Assembly (NCBI GenBank): GCA_946886475.1
Contig: CAMPIQ010000022.1
Location: 1 to 34,007 of the forward strand
DNA: 34,007 nt
Direction of reading: 5' to 3'
DNA from: an uncultured Chitinophagales bacterium
GTDB taxonomy: Bacteria > Bacteroidota > Bacteroidia > Chitinophagales > Chitinophagaceae
Part shown: positions 17,612 through 25,143 of the stretch, piece by piece
How positions within the stretch are numbered: position 1 is the stretch's first letter
How the letters are laid out: each line of letters begins with the position of its first letter
Made by a program: the position numbers and the translations under genes
Notes under the pieces: generated by a model
What the model was told of the DNA's origin: nothing
The model's database searches: none
Seen by the model: the letters and a program-made list of their open reading frames with translations, nothing else

Positions 17612-17612
17612 A

Positions 17613-17620
17613 TCACCTCA
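17613..17620 (-). promoter_or_regulatory. Strong Shine-Dalgarno for the FkbM gene
   Basis: Read on the minus strand, TGAGGTGA lies directly before AT-ATG. It complements the anti-SD core well, whereas most genes here show none, as is normal for Bacteroidota. It supports the 17611 start. Confidence 0.6.
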
Positions 17621-17625
17621 ATGTT

Positions 17626-18852
17626 TTATACTATGCTGATTGAACTTTTTGGATAGGTCAGAGACCGGATATCCTGCAGGTTTTCTGTACCTGAACCAAT
17701 TGCATACGGGTTTTTTGAACTAACATAACACAATGGATAATTCTCAATCCATGCAATGATATTTTGTTCATACACTTCTTCATAAACAAATATGGTTATA
17801 AAATAATTTCCAGGAGCAAGATTGGGCGATGAAACAAAATACTTTATCCTGATTTCCTTACCCGGTTCAGTTTTGATGGCGCCGGAGGAATGCCTGGCCC
17901 TGGAATGAATAACCATTTCGCCTCTTTCATTATATACTGCAAAATCAAAAAACAGATGTGTTGCCGGTAGTTGACCTACGGAGAAAAACAGCCGTACATC
18001 CAGTTCACTTGATGCATCCAGATCCTGCAGAGAATTGAAATTATCGATCCCTTTAAAAATAAATTCCGGATGAGAGATCTTAACCTGGCCCTGCGCTCCG
18101 TTTCCGGTGGAATCAGAATATAATTTTATGGTCTCAGGAATATTTCCACTAAAAACAATGCTTCCTTTATCAAGAAATACACCCTTATTACAGATGGAAG
18201 AAATATAATTCATGTTGTGGCTGACAAACAGAATCGTTCTACCGTCAGCACGGCTAACTTCTTCCATTTTTCCAATGCATTTTTTTTGAAATTCCATATC
18301 GCCAACTGCAAGTACTTCATCAATTAAAAGCACCTCAGGCTCGAGGTGTGCGGCAACAGAAAATGCAAGACGCAATTGCATGCCGCTGCTATAATGCTTC
18401 AAAGGCGTATCGATAAATTTTTCAATGCCGCTGAAATCAATGATAGCATCCAGCTTATTATTTATTTCTGATCTCTTTAAACCGAGGATGGATCCATTAA
18501 AATAAATATTTTCCCTGCCGGTTAGCTCAGGATGAAATCCTGTACCCACTTCAAGCAGGCTGGCCACTCTTCCATTTATTGTAATACTTCCCTTAGTAGG
18601 TGGAGTGATACGGCTGATAATCTTGAGAAGCGTGCTTTTTCCTGCCCCGTTCCGGCCAATGATGCCAACTCTTTCTCCCTTTGCCACCTGCAGGTTGATA
18701 TGATCAAGTGCCCAGAATTCCTGTTTTTCCTTTTTCTTCCTGAATAGCCCCGTTGCCGTCCTATATAGTTCATCTCTCAGTGAAAGGTAGGATGTTCCGG
18801 TATTGATCCGGTATTGCTTACCCAGGTCTTGTATGTCTATCATCATTGACAT
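17626..18852 (-). CDS. wzt: Polysaccharide ABC exporter ATPase with C-terminal glycan-binding-type domain (Wzt)
   Basis: This is the ATPase that powers export of a lipid-linked glycan through Wzm. The 408-residue protein has a full nucleotide-binding domain (1-245): Walker A GRNGAGKST (66-74), the TGRENIYFNG segment typical of Wzt, signature YSSGMQLRL (154-162), Walker B VLLIDE (174-179) and His212 in FVSHN. Residues about 255-408 form an extra beta-rich domain (VRLFFSVGQL, FFDFAVYNERGEMVIHS, PGNYFITIFVYEE) matching the Wzt C-terminal domain. In characterised O-antigen systems that domain recognises the finished, often methylated, chain end. The start codon overlaps the wzm stop by one base (TGATG). 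Confidence 0.93.
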   Translation of the reverse strand: MSMMIDIQDLGKQYRINTGTSYLSLRDELYRTATGLFRKKKEKQEFWALDHINLQVAKGERVGIIGRNGAGKSTLLKIISRITPPTKGSITINGRVASLLEVGTGFHPELTGRENIYFNGSILGLKRSEINNKLDAIIDFSGIEKFIDTPLKHYSSGMQLRLAFSVAAHLEPEVLLIDEVLAVGDMEFQKKCIGKMEEVSRADGRTILFVSHNMNYISSICNKGVFLDKGSIVFSGNIPETIKLYSDSTGNGAQGQVKISHPEFIFKGIDNFNSLQDLDASSELDVRLFFSVGQLPATHLFFDFAVYNERGEMVIHSRARHSSGAIKTEPGKEIRIKYFVSSPNLAPGNYFITIFVYEEVYEQNIIAWIENYPLCYVSSKNPYAIGSGTENLQDIRSLTYPKSSISIV

Positions 18853-19676
18853 CAGGCTATATCTGCAAAAAATTTTTCAGTTTTCCTGAAATACCATACA
18901 CCAATAATGGCAATGGTTACTGCCGTTAATGTTCCGGTAAATACAGCCTGAAAATTCACTTCCGCGCCTAAACCCCCGCGGAACAATTCAATCACTGCAT
19001 TCATGGGATTAAATGAAATGATCCATTGCAGCCAATCGTTCTGCACATTGGAAAATGAATAGATCACCTGGCTCATGAAAAAACCAATTTGTAAAACAAA
19101 CGGTAAGGCATACCTGAAATCGCGGTACTTGACGTTAAGTGCACCCAGCAAACTTCCTAATCCAAAAGAAGCAATCAAACAAATCAGAATGGCAAGCGGA
19201 AAGAATACCAGGGCTAAAATATCAGGTGGCTGGTGATAATACAAGCATAATAAAAGAAACACCACAAAAGCAATAACAAAATCAAAGACCGCGGTAAACA
19301 GGTTGGACACCGGGATCAGCAATCTTGGAAAATAAATTTTTTTGATGATACTGGCATTTACGATCATGCTGTCGGCAGCATGCGATACTGATTGATGAAA
19401 CAGGTTCCACATGATCAGTCCCGAAAGAACAAAAACCGGATAGGGTATGTTGGAATCAGTGGAAGCTAATGAGGTATGGGAGAAGATGAGGGTGAATAAC
19501 AACATAAGCGCCAGTGGCTGTAACAAAGCCCATAATATGCCCAGCGCAGTTTGTTTGTATTTGACCTTGATATCCCTCCAGGTAAAGAAATAAAGCAATT
19601 CCCTGTATTGCCATAACTCGCCAACATCAAGCGTGAAACTGGAAGGGGGTTTAATGATGGTTCTGTGCTTTTCCAA
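18852..19676 (-). CDS. wzm: Polysaccharide ABC exporter permease (Wzm)
   Basis: The 274-residue membrane protein is an ABC-2 type permease of the polysaccharide export class. It has a short cytoplasmic N-terminus with WRDIKVKYKQTALGILWALLQP (residues 32-54), the signature of this family, and about six hydrophobic helices (for example LALMLLFTLIF, FPVFVLSGLIMWNLF-like region, FVIAFVVFLLLCLYY, LAVLICLIASFGLG-like region, TLTAVTIAIIGVWYF). It should form a dimer with two Wzt subunits. The start is TTG at 19676; an in-frame TGA lies 12 nt upstream of it and no ATG is available until deep in the protein. A perfect palindrome lies directly upstream of the start. It is the first gene of the export/transferase operon. 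Confidence 0.93.
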   Translation of the reverse strand: MEKHRTIIKPPSSFTLDVGELWQYRELLYFFTWRDIKVKYKQTALGILWALLQPLALMLLFTLIFSHTSLASTDSNIPYPVFVLSGLIMWNLFHQSVSHAADSMIVNASIIKKIYFPRLLIPVSNLFTAVFDFVIAFVVFLLLCLYYHQPPDILALVFFPLAILICLIASFGLGSLLGALNVKYRDFRYALPFVLQIGFFMSQVIYSFSNVQNDWLQWIISFNPMNAVIELFRGGLGAEVNFQAVFTGTLTAVTIAIIGVWYFRKTEKFFADIA

Positions 19677-19679
19677 ATA

Positions 19680-19697
19680 TTTACCTGTTCAGGTAAA
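19680..19697. promoter_or_regulatory. 18-base palindrome just upstream of the wzm start
   Basis: TTTACCTG-TT-CAGGTAAA is a perfect inverted repeat (8-bp arms, 2-nt centre) ending 4 nt before the wzm TTG codon. In DNA it could be an operator. In RNA it would fold into a hairpin over the ribosome-binding region. Which, if either, cannot be told. Confidence 0.5.
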
Positions 19698-19733
19698 GAT
19701 AGGGAAGAGGAGCTTAGAGAAAAAGGAAGCTAA

Positions 19734-20702
19734 TTACCGGAGATTGTCTTTTTTGGATTTATTTTTTTCTGATTTCTGGTTAAGTTTTTCCATATTGGTA
19801 TTCCCCTTATCATCTTTGATAGGCTCTGGTACAGGGAATTGCCCGTTTTCCAGCACCTGGTTGAACACTTTGTCTATGTGCACCCATTTTCCATTTTCCC
19901 ATTTGAATCCTTCATAGCTGCCATCGGGAACAAAGGTCCATGGCAATTCAGGTTCATCAGATTCTGAAATCAGATGATCAACCAGGATCATCCCGAGTTC
20001 GGGCTCATAATTCACAAGCGTAGAAGCTTCTTTCTTGTATTCAATGCTGAACCTATCCTGTGCTGGCTTTTTCACACTGTCCATTTCATATGTAAAATAT
20101 TTGCCGCCAAAAACCGGCAAATTGCGGGAATCAAATGTCAGCACCTCAATCCATTTTTTATTACTTCTCACACTATTAGCGTCAAAGCCAAACAGGGTGT
20201 AATAATTTTTTCCGTTATGTTTGGTGAGGATCATGTTATAATAAACGGCTCCTACCCAGTTATCCTTGGTTCTTACCGAGTCCATTGGATAATCGGTAAA
20301 TTCTGAAGCATCATAGAGTGGAACCAGCTTCAGGGAGCCACTGGGCGTTTTGTATTGAATGGCACCGCGCTGTCTGCAATAGTAATCATCAAAGGATATC
20401 TGCCAGGTAATGATCCTGAAACTACTGTCAGGGGCATAAAGCTTACCAATTCCCCTTACAGAATCGAATGGATAATAAAATGAATTTTTAACCTGTAAAC
20501 TTCTTACCAGGGTTTTTATGAACTGGCTGTCGCTGCGCATTCTGCCGGCAGTAAAGCTGTCCACTATCACATTCTTTACATAAGCTTTCAAACTGTCTTC
20601 TTTCTGACGCAGGGTTTTAAGATCAGGCGCTGTTATGCGCTGTGCATCTGCAGAAATGGCAACTATTGATAGAAAGAAAAAGAAAAGTAATGGATTTTTC
20701 AC
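19734..20702 (-). CDS. Exported protein of unknown function
   Basis: The 322-residue product begins with a strong signal peptide (LLFFFFLSIVAISADAQ). The mature part is a mixed alpha/beta domain rich in Tyr, Asp and Trp, with segments such as VGAVYYNMILTKHNGKNYYTLFG and KKWIEVLTFDSRNLPVFGG that read like a beta-sheet protein. The C-terminus (about 300-322) is very basic and polar (KSEKNKSKKDN). I recall similar proteins across Chitinophagaceae but no named domain. The start is GTG at 20702; upstream frame is closed by a TAG 25 nt away with no ATG between. It lies between the heptose genes and wzm, 57 nt before the latter, so a link to the glycan is possible but unproven. Confidence 0.75.
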   Translation of the reverse strand: MKNPLLFFFFLSIVAISADAQRITAPDLKTLRQKEDSLKAYVKNVIVDSFTAGRMRSDSQFIKTLVRSLQVKNSFYYPFDSVRGIGKLYAPDSSFRIITWQISFDDYYCRQRGAIQYKTPSGSLKLVPLYDASEFTDYPMDSVRTKDNWVGAVYYNMILTKHNGKNYYTLFGFDANSVRSNKKWIEVLTFDSRNLPVFGGKYFTYEMDSVKKPAQDRFSIEYKKEASTLVNYEPELGMILVDHLISESDEPELPWTFVPDGSYEGFKWENGKWVHIDKVFNQVLENGQFPVPEPIKDDKGNTNMEKLNQKSEKNKSKKDNLR

Positions 20703-20821
20703 GTTGGACAGGCGATTTAGTGCATGCTAAGAACGTCTAAAAAAATGAAAAATTATCTTAAGAATGCACCAATTAAAGGATTAAGATGTTAACGTATTGT
20801 GGTCTTTATCCATTAAGCTGG

Positions 20822-20843
20822 AAAAACAGGAATTTATTCCCTG
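20822..20843 (-). terminator. Candidate intrinsic terminator after the heptose genes
   Basis: On the minus strand CAGGGA-ATAAA-TTCCTG (one G-T wobble) is followed by T5. It lies about 42 nt downstream of the HddC-GmhB stop and would separate the heptose genes from the unknown exported protein gene. Confidence 0.45.
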
Positions 20844-20884
20844 AAAGAGTTGCTGCCATCGCTGACATTTTTAAATTTTTTTGT

Positions 20885-22153
20885 TTATTCAGGGAGTTCC
20901 AGTTTTAAGGCAAAATCAGAAAGAGAGGCATAAATGGCATCAATATCAGGATGAGGGTATTCCTGGTCCGGATTGGTAGAGGTAATAAACACGGTGAACA
21001 TTCCGGCATATCTTCCAAACTTCATATCACCTGGTTTGTTACCAACCATGATGGATCTTGACAGGTCGATATCTTTGATTTCCCTGACCGCTTTAAAAGC
21101 CATACCAGGGTTTGGTTTTCTGAAAAAGGAAGTATCCTCTTTTTCAGTGCAGTAATAAATCCTGTCAATCCTTCCACCAACGATTTCCACTTCTCTTTGC
21201 ATTTCAAGGTGAATGCTTTGAAGGTCAGCTTCTGTCATAAGGCCCCTGCCAACTCCACGTTGGTTGCTGACAATGATAATCCGTCCAAAACGGTCAGTAA
21301 GCTTTTTAAATGTCTCCAGCACACCTTTACTGAAAATAAATTCTTTCCAGTGCCTTACATAGTTTCCTACTGCTTCATTATTGATCACACCATCGCGGTC
21401 CAGGAAAAGGGTCCACGATCTGTCAATTTCAGAAAGATCAAGAGCCGGCCTTTGAAGGTCGGACCGGGCCTTATCATAATCTTCCGGAACACCAATATCT
21501 ATAAAATAATCCTGATGAATGCTTCCATAAAACCTGCCGGCGCCGGCCTGTTTTTCTAGATAATCCGTTTCAAAAGAAAATTTTTGCGGGAAGTTACTGT
21601 CAAGAAATTCTTCTTTATTTAAAAGATAAATGCCTCCATTGATCAACGCTTCCGGATATAATTTTTTCTCAGTGAATCTTACTACCTGTCCCATTTTATT
21701 CAAAACCACAGCGCCATATCTTTCAACATGCTTCATTGGTTTAAGCGCCAGCGTACATGCTGCTGAATGTGTCTGGTGCACCTCCATCATAGCCCAAACA
21801 TCTGCTTTGAATAAAGTATCTCCATTTACGATCAGCACATTTTCTGAATGAACTTTTTGTAAAGCCAGCTGAATGGCACCACCGGTACCTAATGGTTCAT
21901 CTTCAACAACAGTTGTGTATTCCAGTGTTGGGTATTCCAATTTCAGATAATCTTCTATGATCGCTGATCTATATCCCAGCGAAAAAACAAAGCGCTGAAT
22001 GCCCTGCATCCTCATTTGATCTATCACATAGGAAATAAATGGCCTGCCGGCTACCGGCGCCATACATTTAGGAAGTTCAGGCACTTTGTTGCGTAAACGG
22101 GTACCAAGACCTCCGGCCAGAATGATACAGTCTGTTGCGGCAAAACTTCCCAT
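20885..22153 (-). CDS. Fused heptose-1-phosphate guanylyltransferase (HddC-like) and HAD phosphatase (GmhB-like)
   Basis: This 422-residue protein joins two steps of GDP-D-glycero-alpha-D-manno-heptose synthesis. Residues 5-235 are a sugar nucleotidyltransferase: LAGGLGTRLR (12-21), PKCMAPVAGRPF (28-39) and VNGDTLF (109-115). Residues 246-420 are a HAD-IIIA phosphatase: motif I LDRDGVIN (Asp252, Asp254), VSNQRGVGRG (295-304) and RKPNPGM (345-351, Lys346). Two oddities are visible: motif IV reads GNKPGDM, with Asn372 where GmhB has Asp, and the zinc loop of GmhB is missing (only Cys335 remains). Each substitution may be a family trait. The gene follows gmhA by 51 nt. Nucleotide specificity (GTP rather than ATP or CTP) is inferred from context with the GHMP kinase. 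Confidence 0.88.
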   Translation of the reverse strand: MGSFAATDCIILAGGLGTRLRNKVPELPKCMAPVAGRPFISYVIDQMRMQGIQRFVFSLGYRSAIIEDYLKLEYPTLEYTTVVEDEPLGTGGAIQLALQKVHSENVLIVNGDTLFKADVWAMMEVHQTHSAACTLALKPMKHVERYGAVVLNKMGQVVRFTEKKLYPEALINGGIYLLNKEEFLDSNFPQKFSFETDYLEKQAGAGRFYGSIHQDYFIDIGVPEDYDKARSDLQRPALDLSEIDRSWTLFLDRDGVINNEAVGNYVRHWKEFIFSKGVLETFKKLTDRFGRIIIVSNQRGVGRGLMTEADLQSIHLEMQREVEIVGGRIDRIYYCTEKEDTSFFRKPNPGMAFKAVREIKDIDLSRSIMVGNKPGDMKFGRYAGMFTVFITSTNPDQEYPHPDIDAIYASLSDFALKLELPE

Positions 22154-22204
22154 GTAAGATTTTATTCTGATTAAAAATAGGAGAACTGAAATATATTGGT
22201 CAGG

Positions 22205-22789
22205 TTATGCCATGGATGCAGGGAATATCCTTTCTTCCACTAACTGGCAAACAATATGACCGATCATAATATGGCTTTCCTGTATGCGTGGTGTATCTGT
22301 TGAAGGTACATTGATCAGATGATCACTCACCGTTTTCATGGCACCGCCTGAAAAGCCGGTAAAGCCAACAGTAATGATCTCCTTTTCACGGGCTGTTTCA
22401 AAAGCCCTTACAATGTTGGCGGAATTGCCGGAGGTGGAAAGACCTATCAGCACATCACCTGAATTTCCAATTCCTTCAATGAGCCTGGCATAGATCACAT
22501 CGTAACTGTAATCATTAGCAACGGCTGTGAGGTAGGAAGAATTGCAGTGCAGTGCTTCGGCCGGTAACGCTTTTCTGTCGGTATAAAACCTGCCTGAGAA
22601 TTCCGCTGCCAGGTGCTGGGCGTCTGCAGCGCTGCCACCATTCCCGCAGAAATAGATCCTGCCTTTGTTTTCGAGTGAGTAAACAATAACATCAACCACT
22701 TTGATGATGCCGGAAAGCATCTCCTCATTATCCAATATTTGCTGCTTCACATGGATTGAAGCCTGTATGATCTCTTTAATTTTATCCAT
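22205..22789 (-). CDS. gmhA: D-sedoheptulose-7-phosphate isomerase
   Basis: GmhA converts sedoheptulose 7-phosphate to D-glycero-D-manno-heptose 7-phosphate, the first step of activated-heptose synthesis, in the cytosol. The 194-residue protein is a SIS-fold enzyme of usual length. It shows the phosphate loop FCGNGGSAADAQHLAAEF (48-65), GLSTSGNSANI (116-126) and the expected zinc/catalytic set His59, Glu63, Gln170 and His178, which keep the spacing known for E. coli GmhA (61/65/172/180). It lies between hddA and the HddC-GmhB fusion on the same strand. Confidence 0.95.
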   Translation of the reverse strand: MDKIKEIIQASIHVKQQILDNEEMLSGIIKVVDVIVYSLENKGRIYFCGNGGSAADAQHLAAEFSGRFYTDRKALPAEALHCNSSYLTAVANDYSYDVIYARLIEGIGNSGDVLIGLSTSGNSANIVRAFETAREKEIITVGFTGFSGGAMKTVSDHLINVPSTDTPRIQESHIMIGHIVCQLVEERIFPASMA

Positions 22790-22871
22790 CGTATGTAATC
22801 TACATTGTTTAATGATTGACGGGAATGAAATGAAATGAAACAGTCATTACAACCCCGTTCGTTCGTTCTTT

Positions 22872-23894
22872 TTATATTGTCCACGTTTTCAAACCATGCT
22901 CAACAAACTGGTAATTCTTATGGTACCCTCCAAATTTTTCAAGATCCCTGATAACCTTGTACTTGGTAGTTCCGGGACAATAGAATATCATAAAACCACC
23001 ACCTCCTGCACCCGAGATCTTTCCACCTGTTGCACCGGCAGACCTTGCTGTTTCATAGATCTCTTCCATCAATGTATTAGAAATACCTTCAGCCATTTTT
23101 CTTTTTTGCCGGTAACCAAAATCAAGGATCTCTCCAAATTCATGAAGCCTTCCTTTGAGTAAGGCTTCTTTCATCATCTGTGATTGTTGTTTCAACTGGT
23201 GCATGGCCTCTATTGATTGTTCCTGTTTGGAAACCACGTTCTTTGACTGTTGTTCAATGATCCTCGCCGATTCCCTGCTTGTGGAAGTATAGTATAATAC
23301 AAGATTGTTCTCAAGTTCAAATAAATAATCTTCCTTAATGCGGAGGGGGTTCACAATTACCTTGTCTCCTTCATAAAATTCCATGAAATTAACACCCCCG
23401 AAGGTGGCCGCATACTGATCCTGTTTACCACCAGCAAGTTTCAGGTATTGCCTCTCCACTTCATATGCATAGTGTGCAATGTCGTATTCACCTAATGGTA
23501 ACCTCAGCATTTCGCTGAATGCTCCGATTATGGCCACCACAAGTGTTGAAGATGTTCCGAGACCTGAACCTGCAGGCGCATCTACAAATGTTGACAACCG
23601 GAACCCTGAATTGATCTTACCATAATCCCTTACAATGCAATTGTAAACACCCTTCAGTAATTTCAGATGTCCTTCCAATGGAAGTTCGGTCAGGAGGTCA
23701 AATTCTTCCGATTCCCTTCTGTCGTTGGTTTCCAATACAATTTTATTTTCTTCCAGCGGTTCTATGGTGGCATGGGCATAAAGAGAAATGGTAGCATTTA
23801 AAATAGCACCTCCGTACAGGTCACTATAGGGGCTCACGTCTGTGCCACCGCCTGCCAGTCCAATTCTTAAAGGTGCTTTGCTTCTATAGTTCAT
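22872..23894 (-). CDS. hddA: D-glycero-alpha-D-manno-heptose-7-phosphate kinase (GHMP family)
   Basis: This kinase would phosphorylate C1 of heptose 7-phosphate to the alpha-1,7-bisphosphate, which commits the product to the GDP-heptose branch. The 340-residue protein has the GHMP motifs: LRIGLAGGGTDVSPY (9-23), the ATP loop DAPAGSGLGTSS (105-116) and the C-terminal KISGAGGGGFMIFY (292-305). The GGGTD opening is typical of HddA and related sugar kinases, including fucokinase-like enzymes, so sugar specificity relies on the adjacent gmhA and HddC-GmhB genes. Start ATG 23894. The repeat cluster at 23911-24037 lies just upstream. Confidence 0.9.
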   Translation of the reverse strand: MNYRSKAPLRIGLAGGGTDVSPYSDLYGGAILNATISLYAHATIEPLEENKIVLETNDRRESEEFDLLTELPLEGHLKLLKGVYNCIVRDYGKINSGFRLSTFVDAPAGSGLGTSSTLVVAIIGAFSEMLRLPLGEYDIAHYAYEVERQYLKLAGGKQDQYAATFGGVNFMEFYEGDKVIVNPLRIKEDYLFELENNLVLYYTSTSRESARIIEQQSKNVVSKQEQSIEAMHQLKQQSQMMKEALLKGRLHEFGEILDFGYRQKRKMAEGISNTLMEEIYETARSAGATGGKISGAGGGGFMIFYCPGTTKYKVIRDLEKFGGYHKNYQFVEHGLKTWTI

Positions 23895-23910
23895 GTAGTA
23901 GTTTTCTAAC

Positions 23911-24037
23911 GTCAGTCGTCAATCGTCAGTAGTCAATCGTGAGTCCTGAGTCCTGAGTCCTGAGTCGCAAAATTGCTGATGGTTTATAAATATATTGATC
24001 TTAGATTTATTGACGACTCACGATTCACGACTCACGT
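23911..24037. repeat. Short-unit repeat cluster with inverted arms
   Basis: The left part holds variants of GTCAATCGT/GTCAGT followed by 3.7 tandem copies of GAGTCCT (23941-23966). The right part (24011-24037) holds the same kind of units in opposite orientation (GACTCACGATTCACGACTC). AATCGTGAGTC (23935-23945) and GACTCACGATT (24015-24025) are an exact 11-bp inverted repeat around an AT-rich 69-nt spacer. The right arm runs into the end of the upstream glycosyltransferase gene and supplies its stop codon and last residues. It may fold at the mRNA 3' end. I recall similar GAGTC-rich intergenic repeats in other Chitinophagaceae, from memory only. Confidence 0.8.
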
Positions 24038-25143
24038 TCCAGTATCGCCCGGGTAAGCTTATCCCACGTATATTTTTGTTTTTCGTTGCGAAGATGAGGA
24101 ATAAAGTAATCTGCGCCTAATTGATAGAACCTGAGGATGCAACCGGCAATGGCGGCTGGTTCGGGGTCACAAACAAGACCTGACTTTTCGTTGGGAACCA
24201 GCGCAGGCAACCCGCCAACATTGGTTACGATCATGGGCTTATCAAAATGATAGGCCAGCGGTGTTACGCCGCTTTGAGTAGCGCTCTTATAGGGTTGAAT
24301 TACACAATCGCCCGCACATAAATAATATTTTACTTCGCTGTCCGGAATAAAACTGGTTCTTAATATTACGTTGTCCCGGATATTTAATTCATTTATGAGA
24401 TCATGATATGGTTTATCATCTTCATAAAACTCCCCTGCAATTAAAAGTTTTACATTCAGATCCCGTATCCTTTGATCCGCCATGGCCTTCAGCAAAAGAT
24501 CGAGTCCTTTATATTGCCGGATAAAACCAAAGAATAATATGATTTTGTCCTGCTGATCAAAACCAAGTCTGGTTCTTGCTTCAGTTTTCGAAACAGGAAT
24601 CCCAAAATTATCATACAAAGGATGCTGAACCAGTTGAGCTGGTTTATTTGTAAAATTCCTGAGGTCTTCCAGCACTTTTTTGCTCATGGTAATAAATGCA
24701 TCACAGCTTTTTAAAAAATACCGGGTAAATGCAGTATCTCCAGGACGTTTCTCATGAGGAATGATATTATCTGCAATACAGATGATGCGGGTATTTTTAT
24801 TCTTTCGAACCTGTCTTAATATGGTACCTAATGCGGGACCCATAAATGGAAGCCAGTACCGTACCACTATCACATCGGGCTTCCAGCTTTTGATCTTCCT
24901 TCCTGTCCGTATCCAGTTAATCGGATTTACAGAATTGATCAGTGTATGAATGGTAATGTTCCCAGGTGCGGGATCGGATGAATATTGCGTGGTTCCGGGA
25001 AAAAGAAAACCAGGGTACTGAAGTGAAAAAGAAACAATGGAACAGTCGTGGCCTTCATCATTGAATTGTTTGCACAGCCGCTGGTTAAATGTTGCCAGTC
25101 CACCCCGTAATGGATGTGCAGGTCCTATGATCACCACCTTCAT
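24025..25143 (-). CDS. GT4-family glycosyltransferase
   Basis: The 372-residue protein has an N-terminal GT-B half starting VVIIGPAHPLRGGLATFNQRL (3-23), which includes the acceptor loop. The C-terminal half carries KIILFFGFIRQYKGLDLLLKA and the donor region SATQSGVTPLAYHFDKPMIVTNVGG (287-311). A Gln-Ser pair stands where many GT4 enzymes have the first Glu of E-x7-E. It overlaps the GT2 stop by one base (TAATG), so the two are translationally coupled. The last codons (Arg-Glu-Ser-stop) lie inside the repeat cluster, so the C-terminus may have been changed by repeat insertion. Substrate unknown. Confidence 0.9.
   Translation of the reverse strand: MKVVIIGPAHPLRGGLATFNQRLCKQFNDEGHDCSIVSFSLQYPGFLFPGTTQYSSDPAPGNITIHTLINSVNPINWIRTGRKIKSWKPDVIVVRYWLPFMGPALGTILRQVRKNKNTRIICIADNIIPHEKRPGDTAFTRYFLKSCDAFITMSKKVLEDLRNFTNKPAQLVQHPLYDNFGIPVSKTEARTRLGFDQQDKIILFFGFIRQYKGLDLLLKAMADQRIRDLNVKLLIAGEFYEDDKPYHDLINELNIRDNVILRTSFIPDSEVKYYLCAGDCVIQPYKSATQSGVTPLAYHFDKPMIVTNVGGLPALVPNEKSGLVCDPEPAAIAGCILRFYQLGADYFIPHLRNEKQKYTWDKLTRAILERES

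Noticed and set aside
23911..24037. CRISPR-like array
   Set aside because: Units are only 7-9 nt with no regular spacers, and no cas genes are present.
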